Assembly: GCF_003003125.1 (NCBI RefSeq)
Contig: NZ_PVTZ01000014.1
Coordinates: forward strand, 1-64,000
Direction of reading: 5' to 3'
DNA from: Laceyella sediminis
GTDB lineage: Bacteria; Bacillota; Bacilli; Thermoactinomycetales; Thermoactinomycetaceae
DNA: 64,000 nt
Below, in pieces: positions 27,588-35,905 of this stretch; position 1 is the stretch's first letter, and every line of letters begins with the position of its first letter. The position numbers and the translations under genes are program-made. The notes below the pieces were generated by a model. That model had not been told where the DNA came from and did not search any database. It saw only the letters and a program-made list of their open reading frames with translations.

Positions 27588-28736
27588 TCACCTTCTTTCC
27601 AAATTTCCTACTCTTGACTCCAAATTACGGTACTGGTCAAACAATCGGAATTGAGTCCCTACATTTGGCGTTCCCACCGTTGGAACAATTTTTTCACCGT
27701 CTTTTCCCAAGGTAATATTGATAACCCGGATCACATCCTGAATGATTTCCCCTTCCACCTCGACGGTACACCGATCCCCCAGATCATAGTTCTCCAAATA
27801 ACGGGTAGGGTGGACATCGAGAGGGGAAATTTCCAAGCATGTTTTTTCCGTGTTTTCCACCAGTGCATTGTTTAGTGCTTGCAGAAGTTCATTGTTATCC
27901 GTTGTGCTTCGCTGATCGACAAACATTTCAATCGTCCCGTAAAGGGTCCGACTCGGTTCATCCCCGCTATACATAAACGTTCGCGCTTCCCCTTCTCCCC
28001 CTCCGCCGACAATCACATAATTGGCTGCCGGAGCCTCCACAGAATACCGATAGGAACCCAAGTTCCCCCGCTTTCGTGAAAAAACAAGATCCTGCGCACG
28101 ATCTTGAGGGGTGTAGACCTGAAAAATCATGAAGTTATTCAGTAACTGCAACACTCGAAAGCCAAGATTCCCGTCGGCCAGCGCCGCTTCTTGCAATTTG
28201 TCCATCAAGGGGTCCAATCGCGAACGAATCGTCACCGTTTCCCCTTGCTTCATGTCAATATCCGTGTATAGACCCGGAATCCTTCGATAAGCCGAGGCCA
28301 GTTCTGCACAGTTCCGCTGAACGAGATGATATAGGGCACTTTCGGCAGGACCTGTGAATACGTCATATCCGTATCCGGTTCCGGCAATCGCATAATAAGG
28401 CGGAGGAAGAGCCAGACGTGTCGCTAACAAGCCGTTGTCATCCGTCCCATAGAAGGTATATCCACTACTTGAACTCAAATCGTTATTGAGTTCCACATTC
28501 CGAATGGGGCCGGAAAAAATGGGGTTCCCGTCTCTGGTGACAAGAATCCCTCCAATTCCACCCCCTTGTTTCCGAACCTCTAACAGCATCCTGACATCAG
28601 GTGAGTCAGGCGGTAAATCCAATGTCCATTTGCCTACATCATTAAATTTCATGGTCAATTCCAATTGTCGAAAGGTCGTGATCGAACCAACGAGATTAAG
28701 CTCACGGTCACGCACCCAAATTTCATAAAGCGCCAT
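27588..28736 (-). CDS. ReqiPepy6 Gp37-like siphovirus tail protein
   Basis: 382 residues from the ATG at 28736 (GGGGG upstream), overlapping the preceding stop by a few bases. Starts MALYEIWVRDRELNLVGS. The FNDVGKWTLDLP, GGILVTRDGNPIFSGPI and YRYSVEAPAANYVIVGGG patterns are those of the Siphovirus_ReqiPepy6_Gp37-like family. It would be a baseplate/tail-tip component; a longer reading starting at 28832 has no ribosome binding site. Confidence 0.85.
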   Translation of the reverse strand: MALYEIWVRDRELNLVGSITTFRQLELTMKFNDVGKWTLDLPPDSPDVRMLLEVRKQGGGIGGILVTRDGNPIFSGPIRNVELNNDLSSSSGYTFYGTDDNGLLATRLALPPPYYAIAGTGYGYDVFTGPAESALYHLVQRNCAELASAYRRIPGLYTDIDMKQGETVTIRSRLDPLMDKLQEAALADGNLGFRVLQLLNNFMIFQVYTPQDRAQDLVFSRKRGNLGSYRYSVEAPAANYVIVGGGGEGEARTFMYSGDEPSRTLYGTIEMFVDQRSTTDNNELLQALNNALVENTEKTCLEISPLDVHPTRYLENYDLGDRCTVEVEGEIIQDVIRVINITLGKDGEKIVPTVGTPNVGTQFRLFDQYRNLESRVGNLERR

Positions 28737-28737
28737 G

Positions 28738-29100
28738 CTATACCCCCAAATATCGCTCCCGATACCAAACGACGATTTTTGAATCCGAAGAAGCGCCGTC
28801 CATCTCCATATGGACAATATTGACCCCGGCATTTAATCTCCATAAGGTTGAACCAATGCTCAGTTCCGGATAAAGATTGGTTCCGTCATTCTTTTCAATG
28901 ATGCGCTTTTGGGTATCAATGGTTACAAACTCGTTCACATCTAAGGAGAGATTCTCAAACATCAGGTAATAACCGGTCGTGAGATTGAGAAGCATAGGAT
29001 CTTGGCCCGGCCCGTAAATGGTCCAAACCGGAAAGGTTTCAATATCCCCTTGATTATCCAACTGAATCTCGGTGCTAATGGCCTCTCCACCTAACCGTAA
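28738..29100 (-). pseudogene. Phage distal tail (Dit) protein, C-terminal fragment
   Basis: About 120 codons that lack a plausible start; sense ends precisely where the DUF499 duplicate begins (29101). The C-terminal part of a Dit-type tail protein is visible: FPVWTIYGPGQDPMLLNLTT, LDVNEFVTIDTQKRIIEKND and STLWRLNAGVNIV. The N-terminal ~100 residues and all genes upstream of it in a phage (tape measure, head) are gone, so the prophage is a remnant. Confidence 0.82.
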
Positions 29101-29708
29101 CAAACAGCCGTTTCGCTAAAACGGAAGAAATTTCAGTTGCCTGCACAGGTGTTACTTGAACCGCCAACGACAGATACTGAGCCTGGTGCAGGAAGCAAAT
29201 TCGGATCGAGAATTTCTCCTATTGATCCTTCAAGTTTTTTACCCTGATAAGCAATATGTGTACAAGCAATCAAAGTATGCGTTTTTCCCCCACCAAATGC
29301 CGTTTCCAAACGATGAATTGCAGGAACTGTCATATCTCCTGCAATTCGGCTGAAAACTTCTGTTAATGTGGTTTTCAAACCTTGCGTGGGGTAGGTCGCT
29401 TCATCAAAAAACTGTTGTGCATTCGTATAAATATGATCAATTGAGCTACGTCCCTTACGATAGAAGTCAATAATCGGGCTGAGCGAAGCAGTAAATACTT
29501 CCGGATTAAATGTTCCCGCCAATATCTCAGGGCGCGGTTGGCAAGTCTGTAAAACAGAAATCATATGATGTCCCCCTTGTTAGAATTTGTATTGTGAAAA
29601 TAACTTTTGCAGGTTGACTTTGATCCTATTTTATCTTTTCCGTTTCTTTCATGTCTTGTATTTTTTCTATTCTTTCCAGACCAACAGGATATAAAATCGC
29701 CACAAGGA
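29101..29708 (-). repeat. 608-bp partial duplicate of the DUF499 gene and its leader
   Basis: 29101-29163 matches 12796-12858 and 29164-29708 matches 13338-13882, so the copy lacks about 480 internal bases; the joint has a CC microhomology. I count only about four differences over 608 bases (for example GTACAGG to GTGCAGG). It carries a 143-codon frame (29133-29564) that keeps the first ~133 residues with Walker A FGGGKTHT and then ends in nonsense. The near identity means recent copying; the truncated peptide is probably useless, but its leader is complete. Confidence 0.95.
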
Positions 29709-29922
29709 AGTTAGTACTTCAGTTGTAATTCAACCGAGAAGCCATGAATATCCAACAAATATAGTAATTTTAACCTACTGGAATTATCCGCTGCTTTCCT
29801 GTGTAGTCGGGTAATTAAAGGATTAACTCCAACTGCAGTACTAGTGTGCGATCAAAACGTGGTCAAGCGATAGCTTCCTGATTCTCAGTGAAAACCCGTT
29901 ATACAATTCCACCCATTCTTTT
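29709..29922. other. Gap after the duplicate
   Basis: No gene, repeat or hairpin I can support. The sequence does not match the region beyond the original DUF499 leader (13883 on), so it marks the edge of the duplicated segment. Confidence 0.5.
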
Positions 29923-30111
29923 TCATGTTAAAATCCCACCATCATGGAATTGGAGGTAGCAGGGAAGTGGAAATAAATCTCCACCTGCTTCCAAGAACCG
30001 ATCAGAGAACCACTCGAATAAATATTCCTCCGAGTATTTGTCGGATTCTTCGATTTCATTATCATCCAGTTCAATTGGATCGAAATACCGAACGACGCAA
30101 GAAAAATTCAT
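29923..30111 (-). CDS. Hypothetical 62-aa acidic protein
   Basis: MNFSCVVRYFDPIELDDNEI then EESDKYSEEYLFEWFSDRFL: very acidic, aromatic-rich, like some immunity proteins. No clear ribosome binding site; 40 bases after the gene at 30151. Function unknown; may be a remnant. Confidence 0.35.
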   Translation of the reverse strand: MNFSCVVRYFDPIELDDNEIEESDKYSEEYLFEWFSDRFLEAGGDLFPLPCYLQFHDGGILT

Positions 30112-30150
30112 TTCTGATGCTATCTGCCATTTCTAGTTATACTTTTTTAT

Positions 30151-30444
30151 CTAATCTCCTCTAAGATCCGCGGCTTTACTTTCTAAGTTATATAGCTTGC
30201 TTAAGAATATCTGAATACTTTTATAAATTATATCTTCATCTGCAAAAATACTTTTCCCATCATTTGAAAACGATAAAGTAGCGTTCCGTACTAGTATTGA
30301 AAACCAGAGTGCCCCTTGTTCAGCGTCAGAACTACGAAGAATCCATACTTTTTCTTGATCCTCCCATAATCCTGAACGTGCTGATCGTAAAATTCTCTCT
30401 GCTAATATAATATCACGAGCAATTTTAGCTTCCACTCCAAACAT
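30151..30444 (-). CDS. Hypothetical 97-aa protein
   Basis: MFGVEAKIARDIILAERILR, then LWEDQEKVWILRSSDAEQG and a C-terminal LSKLYNLESKAADLRGD. Its start overlaps the end of a broken gene (30425-30622), as in an operon. Soluble and helical. No family recognised. Confidence 0.4.
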   Translation of the reverse strand: MFGVEAKIARDIILAERILRSARSGLWEDQEKVWILRSSDAEQGALWFSILVRNATLSFSNDGKSIFADEDIIYKSIQIFLSKLYNLESKAADLRGD

Positions 30445-30622
30445 ATCCCCATACCTTTAAAATTATCCATACAGTCATATCAACACGCGCTTCTTCAGTC
30501 CCAGCATATTTTAATCCAAGAGACAGTTCTGAAAAATCCGTCTAAGACAACATCTCTATCCATTGCGGTAGCGCTTGTACCAGCTCAGACAACTTGTTTG
30601 CCACTTCAATTGGGATTATCAT
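30425..30622 (-). pseudogene. Small gene with one in-frame stop
   Basis: ATG at 30622 with GGAG 11 bases upstream: MIIPIEVANKLSELVQALPQ, then WIEMLS, TAG at 30542-30544, and sense resumes in the same frame with TDFSELSLGLKYAGTEEARV to a stop at 30425. Size 65 codons. Unknown function; the two downstream small genes may be its partners. Confidence 0.4.
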
Positions 30623-31166
30623 CAAGGCTCATTCTCCTTTCAACCTTGAAATGTACATTTCTCCATCAACAGATTACATGATATTTTTGCTTTTTAGAAT
30701 ATACTCTTTGTATAACTAGAGCGGCCTGTTCCGGCACTTTTTATCAACAAGAAAAATAGTGGTTCTGTTTTAATTAATAATCTATTAATAAAAAAGCGAG
30801 CTTATACGCTCACTTCTAAGAAACTCGTTCAACTGCACAAGCTCTATACATTATTTAACCACCCGTAGTTATTGCAGGGACCTATCTGGTAGGTGGCTTG
30901 AATAAGACCATTATGGTTACGGCAAAGTCGAATCATAGTTCCCAAACTCGACTATACTCCGATAGTGATCAGAAACGTCAACTGTTTGCTTAGATGTATC
31001 CAGAAAATTTTGCCTTTATCACCATAGAAGGCCAGTCGAATTATGGAATGTTTTACCATTCTATTAAATACATATGAAATTGGATGTCTAGGCTTGGTAG
31101 ACGTTAATATATATATGGATGGAGTGTTGTAAAAATGGCCAATGAAGCGGCTTGAGACTTATCCAA
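30623..31166. other. Gene-poor gap with terminator and partial repeat
   Basis: Holds a minus-strand terminator-like hairpin (about 30788-30812, AAAAAAGCGAGC pairing with GCTC) and, at 30827-30860, the start of the repeated tail unit (GTTCAACTGCACAAGCTCTATACATTAT), identical to the edge of copy A at 1614-1640. The rest of the unit, including the 48-codon frame, is absent. Nothing else is recognised. Confidence 0.6.
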
Positions 31167-31652
31167 TTATTCTTGATTATTTTCTTCAGTAGTTTGGAGA
31201 TATTTTTCTAGAAATTTTTTGCCTGATTTACTTTTAGGAAGGATTCCAAGATGTTTATATGCCCAGATCGTTTTTTGTTCAAGAGGGTTGGCATTGCTTA
31301 AATCATCGTAATTAAAATGAACTTTGAATTTACCCGAATGATTAAGGTGTATTGTAAGATTTGTCCAAGGTTCTTGACCATCATCTTTAAACACTTTCCA
31401 CAACTTCTGGATAGAATCAAGCAACTGGTGCCATAACTTCTTATAATCTTCCTCCGATATATGAAACAAATCGGGAATGTTGTTGCTATAAACCGGCTGA
31501 CCATTACCTTCCGGATAGTAATAAAAATAGGCTGTCTGAGACCCTTCTGCAATCTCGCCGTATAGATAGACCTCAGACCATTTCTCGGGAATCGTATCAT
31601 TAATTAATTCGGCTATTTCATGATATACAACTTTAAGTTTTTCCTCACTCAT
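31167..31652 (-). CDS. YezG-family immunity protein
   Basis: 161 residues; ATG at 31652 with GGGAGGG seven bases upstream, inside the last codons of the toxin gene (eight-base overlap). MSEEKLKVVYHEIAELINDT, IPEKWSEVYLYGEIAEGSQT, AYFYYYPEGNGQPVYSNNIP are diagnostic of the YezG/DUF600 family, known as antitoxins of LXG-type nuclease toxins such as YeeF. A longer start 25 codons upstream is not needed. The translation is coupled to the toxin. Confidence 0.9.
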   Translation of the reverse strand: MSEEKLKVVYHEIAELINDTIPEKWSEVYLYGEIAEGSQTAYFYYYPEGNGQPVYSNNIPDLFHISEEDYKKLWHQLLDSIQKLWKVFKDDGQEPWTNLTIHLNHSGKFKVHFNYDDLSNANPLEQKTIWAYKHLGILPKSKSGKKFLEKYLQTTEENNQE

Positions 31653-33302
31653 TAACTTTCCCTCCCGGCACATTGTCAAAGCGTTTACTCTCCCAATCTT
31701 CTTCTCCAATTTTATACGATATTTCAAAGCTAGATGGACGATTTGAACTCCCTTGATATCTAGGTGTTATTTTTACTTTTACATCATCTCCATCTTTAAG
31801 GGCTTGGGACCACATATTCTCCAATCTTTTCCATCCCCCTCTATTCAAGTTTCCATTCATGGGAACTAGGTTATCAATATTACCTGAACCGTTAAAGATG
31901 CTTGCTATTAAATGGCCTCCATCATCATCATCCAATCTATCTTCTCCACCAACTTTTCTTTGAGCATAAGCATTCCGTTTTCCTCTTCCTAGTTGTAAAT
32001 CTGCTTCGCAATAAGAGATTCTTCCCTCACTGTCTGTCTTAAAAGTATAACCATCAGGGGTTGCATACTCGACATTTTGTTTCAATGCTTTATTTCTTCC
32101 GTTTCTAGTAAACTGATCTCCATATTTTACTTTAGTTGGAGCTATTGATCCATTATTACTACTTCCCCCCCACCACCTCGATCAGCCTGAGCATACAAAC
32201 ATTCAATAAAGTTCCCATTACCAAATTTAATCAGCGCAACGTATTGTGGAGTTCGTTGGTACCCAAAACACTTATCTACGTTTTGTATGGTCGGCTTAAT
32301 CTTGGCCACAAGTGGTCCAGCATGTTTTTCAATCGCAGCCGTCGCTTTGTTGATGAGCGGTTGAACCAGTGGATATGAACCATAAGTAAAACTGACTAAT
32401 GTGGCTCCAGCCAAACCAGATAGCAAGGCTCGTTTCCAGTTAAACTCCTTCCCTCTTAACCAGTCATCCACTCCACTGGTGATGGCCCCTTCCGTTGCCG
32501 TCATTGCACCCATTTTGCTGAAGAGCCCACCTGCCATACGTTGGACAAAAGCAGGTGCTTTACTAAGAATCTGCTTCCCACCACTAATGATTGGGCTTAA
32601 GAAACGTGATCCTGTTATGGCAGAGCCCAATCCTGGAGCAATCTTAGATAATCCAGAAGAGATCACACCCGCCGCTCCACCAATGGCCGCTCCCAACATC
32701 ACCGTCTTGTCCACTTTGCCGCCATTTAGTAACGCTCCGAAACCAAGTGAAAGGCCCCAGTTCGCCAACAGCATAAGTCCCAATGGCTCCATCCCAGGAA
32801 TGAGCAGGAGACCAACTCCCGCAACAACCACACCTGCTGAAGCAACGGCCTCTTTATTTTCCTTTACCCATTGCCATGCGCTATCAAAAGCGTTGGTTGT
32901 ATTATTCCATAGAGATTGGGCGACTTCCCCCAGATCTTTGTTTTTTACACTTTCCCATTCATCAGAAACGCTTTTCTTAAACTTATTATTTAATGATTGA
33001 AAACCAGATGTTAAATTGTTTATCCACTGCGGTCTTCCAAACAGATCGTCTTTTCGTTCTTCCAGTGATTGTTCTTTTGGCTTATCTTTATCCAATGAGG
33101 CAGCCATATTTTGCCCATTAATCACTTGCATGATCTTGTCTTTTAAAGCACCTTGCACATCTGCAAAGAACATTACCTGGTTTAACAATAAAGCCAGAGC
33201 CACTCCACAGGCAATTACAATCACATACTCCATTGTTGGCGATCCTTTGCGACTTCTCATCAAACTAACAAAACTATTTAGAAATCTCTTCAGTCCAATC
33301 AA
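31645..33302 (-). pseudogene. Pilin-like leader/NS_2-nuclease polymorphic toxin, split at a poly-G tract
   Basis: TTG start at 33302 after GGAGGGTG. Residues ~15-55 are a pilin-like segment: basic SRKGSPTMEY, a hydrophobic stretch VIVIACGVALALLLNQV, then a helix. A membrane-active, Gly/Ala-rich middle follows. The first frame ends at 32142 (386 aa). In the -1 frame the sequence continues GGSSNNGSIAPTKVKYGDQF to an Endonuclease_NS_2-like domain with DGGHLIASIF and NIDNLVPMNGNLNR, ending at 31645. The joint is a run of seven G; eight would give one ~552-residue protein. YezG follows. Slippage at the tract could switch the toxin on and off; a base-calling error is equally possible. Confidence 0.85.
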
Positions 33303-33326
33303 TTAAACTTTCACCCTCCGGTTTGG

Positions 33327-33365
33327 GTTTTATCTACATGAATATATTATGTCAACCGGAAATTG
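33327..33365 (-). promoter_or_regulatory. Conserved upstream block of toxin loci, copy 2 (promoter)
   Basis: On the minus strand TTGACA (33350-33355), a 17-base spacer and TAAAAC (33327-33332), just upstream of the toxin TTG start. The TTGACA and the flanking AATTTCCGG are shared with blocks at 2421-2458 and 49817-49852, so the three loci may be under common control. Confidence 0.65.
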
Positions 33366-33475
33366 GAGGAAAGGGTTTTATGAAACAAAGACGATTTTGC
33401 CCAGCAAAAAGAAAAAAAGACGAGGGCTAATCATTCTCCCTTGTCTTTTGATAATATTCAAGTACTCTTTTCTAC

Positions 33476-35905
33476 CTAAATTTCTTCCATGTATTCTTTT
33501 AGTTGACTTAGTATATTCAAGCAATAATCAAACTTACCATGGAAATTAGTAGTTATATTAATATCTCTACTATTTTGGACTACTTTCGCAATCTCAATCA
33601 AATCAACACTTTCATTGCTTGCTATTAACATTTCCGCCAACTTTCGATCTTGGAACTTAGCAGACTTGCTTGTGAACCTTGTTTCCCATTTACCTTTACT
33701 ATCAGAATCTGGTTTTTGACCAACGCCATAATACAAATGATCATGAATTTTGAAGATACCTTTTGTTTTAACCGTCTCCTCTTTCTTATGGTCAAAAAGA
33801 TAGTATCCTGGAACATCCCAGCCAACATTATAACGACATAATGAAAGATTAGGAACATGGTTTAACAAATGATGATCCAGTGAAAAGTTGTTGTTTTGGA
33901 GATGATCAAAGTACCTGCGAACTCCTGCCGAGACCGTCAATATTTTATGCCCATGTTTGTCAGATTTAAGAAGTTCGATTAACGAACGCTCTATTTCATA
34001 CCAATTAAGTTTTGTTACAACTTGATTTTTTATAGCACCAATGTGTGCCAGTAGGTCATCTTGATAGACAAACTGTTTACTCCCCAATAAATAATAGCCC
34101 ACTTTTTCTGAAGTGCAGCACGACACAATTGGTAAGTAATGAATTTTGCTATCATCATTCGCTTCATCTTGAAACTTAAACACATCTAGCCCGTAAAGGT
34201 TAAATTTAAACTCATTCATTGAGCCTACAAACCCTGATTTTGCAAATATATCAAAAAGAGCTTTTTCCAATCTGATATGGTTTGAATTCCATATTTCATT
34301 TTTCTTTTCTTCTTGCAGAGTTGTATCAGGTATCTCCATCGGATGAATGAATTGAGTTTTCATTTCTTTTAAGGCAAAGGCTTTTCTAATGATCTCTTTC
34401 GGATCTCCCGTTTGATCATCATCATGCTCATAAGCAGGAATTTGAATAAGATGATAAGTTCCTTTTGTCCATTTTCGCTTGTCCAAAAGATTTAATACCT
34501 CATCCATCCTATTTTTTTGAGAAGCATGTGAATCATTATCCATTTTCCGATCGATATCGTTTAAGGATTCGTTTTTTACAGCAAGAACAACTTCTCTATT
34601 ATTGGCGGCATGAATCAAATATTTATGAGCACCAAATTTTTCAAAGCTCAAAAAGCTGTGATCTAATACATCTATGACCGCCTCCATTAAAATCTCATTA
34701 TCAGACCAAACATGTAATGAAATAAACTCCGTTTTACCCTTATAGTCAATTTGTCCAAAATCAATAGTCCGTCTTCCTTTTGACTTCGGAAATATATCAG
34801 CAGGTTCTTGAATTCCTTCATCTTTCACCACTGTAACAGGCTTTATTAGATCAACTGGATGAAAGTTATCCATAAAATACCCGTATAGTGCTTTTTTTAG
34901 CTGTGGCTCAATACCAGCGCCAACTCGATGAGAACCACCAAAGGTGCTATTTCCGTATGGCACACCTATGAAGAAGTCATTCAGATCCATAAGCGATTTA
35001 GGATTTTTCACAATCTCTTCTAATTGGTATTTTTCTCTTACTACTTTATTGAAAATATATTCATGGTTGTAGCAAAAGACTGGCTTGAATTTGTTATCTC
35101 CCAACTTCATTGATCTGATTTGAAAGCGAAAAAATGAGGACTTATCAACTTCTTTATCTAGTACATATAGTGAATGTTTCTTTTTGGGATTTAATCGCAA
35201 TGCTTTCGACTTCTTAGTGTCTCTTTGCCATCGGCGAATTGAAGGATGAATAGTGATCCTCTTTTCCTTAGTTATTGGATCAACCGTGGAATTAAACGTG
35301 ATGACAAAAGAGAAATAATCTTTTTTCAACTCAATAGGAACACAAATAGCTTCATGGCGGCGGCCAGAAAATGACGAACGGAAATCGCAAATAATTTCTC
35401 TCTCTATTTTTTCCTTTGTTTCCAAGACATTAAATGTTTTGGTCTCCTGACAAAAAAATCGGGTTAACAAGCCTTCAATCAGATTATCATTTTCCTTAAT
35501 TTCATCTACACTAAGCTTTGAGCCATAGCTTAATTGAAATTTCATTAGTTGTACCAAGTTGTCTATTTCCTTTTGTTTATGAACCCATAAAAACCATTCT
35601 TTAATTAATTCTTGCAGCTCCTCTAGGTAATCAAGTTTGTCTTTTATATACAGCCAAGGTTTATTCCCCTTCAGAGTATCCTCTGAAAGGGAATAGGAAA
35701 TCACTCCCGGATGCAACAGCTTTATCTGATTTCCCAACGGATCGAGTTTCAATTTTTTTACATGCTGCATTGGCTCATTATCATTGTAAAACAACACACT
35801 CCAGGTTCTGGGCATATAAACAGGATATACGTCCATCGAACCTAACCAGTCTTCGTTTAGATTACCCATTAAAAGCTGGGCCGTATATTTGCTTTCCATT
35901 GTCAA
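33476..35905 (-). CDS. pPIWI-RE protein
   Basis: 809 residues, ATG at 35905. The protein lacks a GxxGxGK motif and has the length and gene context of bacterial PIWI-RE proteins: an N-terminal beta-rich region (MGNLNEDWLGSMDVYPVYMP), a middle with SFSGRRHEAICVPIEL, then GGSHRVGAGIEPQ and a C-terminal RNase H-like part (LPIVSCCTSEKVGYYLLG, YHLIQIPAYEHDDDQTG). PIWI-RE proteins are distant Argonaute relatives named for conserved Arg and Glu; they are coded with a DinG-type helicase and a restriction-fold nuclease, exactly the genes upstream here. I have not been able to verify the catalytic residues. The four-base overlap with the helicase gene supports translational coupling. Confidence 0.8.
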   Translation of the reverse strand: MTMESKYTAQLLMGNLNEDWLGSMDVYPVYMPRTWSVLFYNDNEPMQHVKKLKLDPLGNQIKLLHPGVISYSLSEDTLKGNKPWLYIKDKLDYLEELQELIKEWFLWVHKQKEIDNLVQLMKFQLSYGSKLSVDEIKENDNLIEGLLTRFFCQETKTFNVLETKEKIEREIICDFRSSFSGRRHEAICVPIELKKDYFSFVITFNSTVDPITKEKRITIHPSIRRWQRDTKKSKALRLNPKKKHSLYVLDKEVDKSSFFRFQIRSMKLGDNKFKPVFCYNHEYIFNKVVREKYQLEEIVKNPKSLMDLNDFFIGVPYGNSTFGGSHRVGAGIEPQLKKALYGYFMDNFHPVDLIKPVTVVKDEGIQEPADIFPKSKGRRTIDFGQIDYKGKTEFISLHVWSDNEILMEAVIDVLDHSFLSFEKFGAHKYLIHAANNREVVLAVKNESLNDIDRKMDNDSHASQKNRMDEVLNLLDKRKWTKGTYHLIQIPAYEHDDDQTGDPKEIIRKAFALKEMKTQFIHPMEIPDTTLQEEKKNEIWNSNHIRLEKALFDIFAKSGFVGSMNEFKFNLYGLDVFKFQDEANDDSKIHYLPIVSCCTSEKVGYYLLGSKQFVYQDDLLAHIGAIKNQVVTKLNWYEIERSLIELLKSDKHGHKILTVSAGVRRYFDHLQNNNFSLDHHLLNHVPNLSLCRYNVGWDVPGYYLFDHKKEETVKTKGIFKIHDHLYYGVGQKPDSDSKGKWETRFTSKSAKFQDRKLAEMLIASNESVDLIEIAKVVQNSRDINITTNFHGKFDYCLNILSQLKEYMEEI

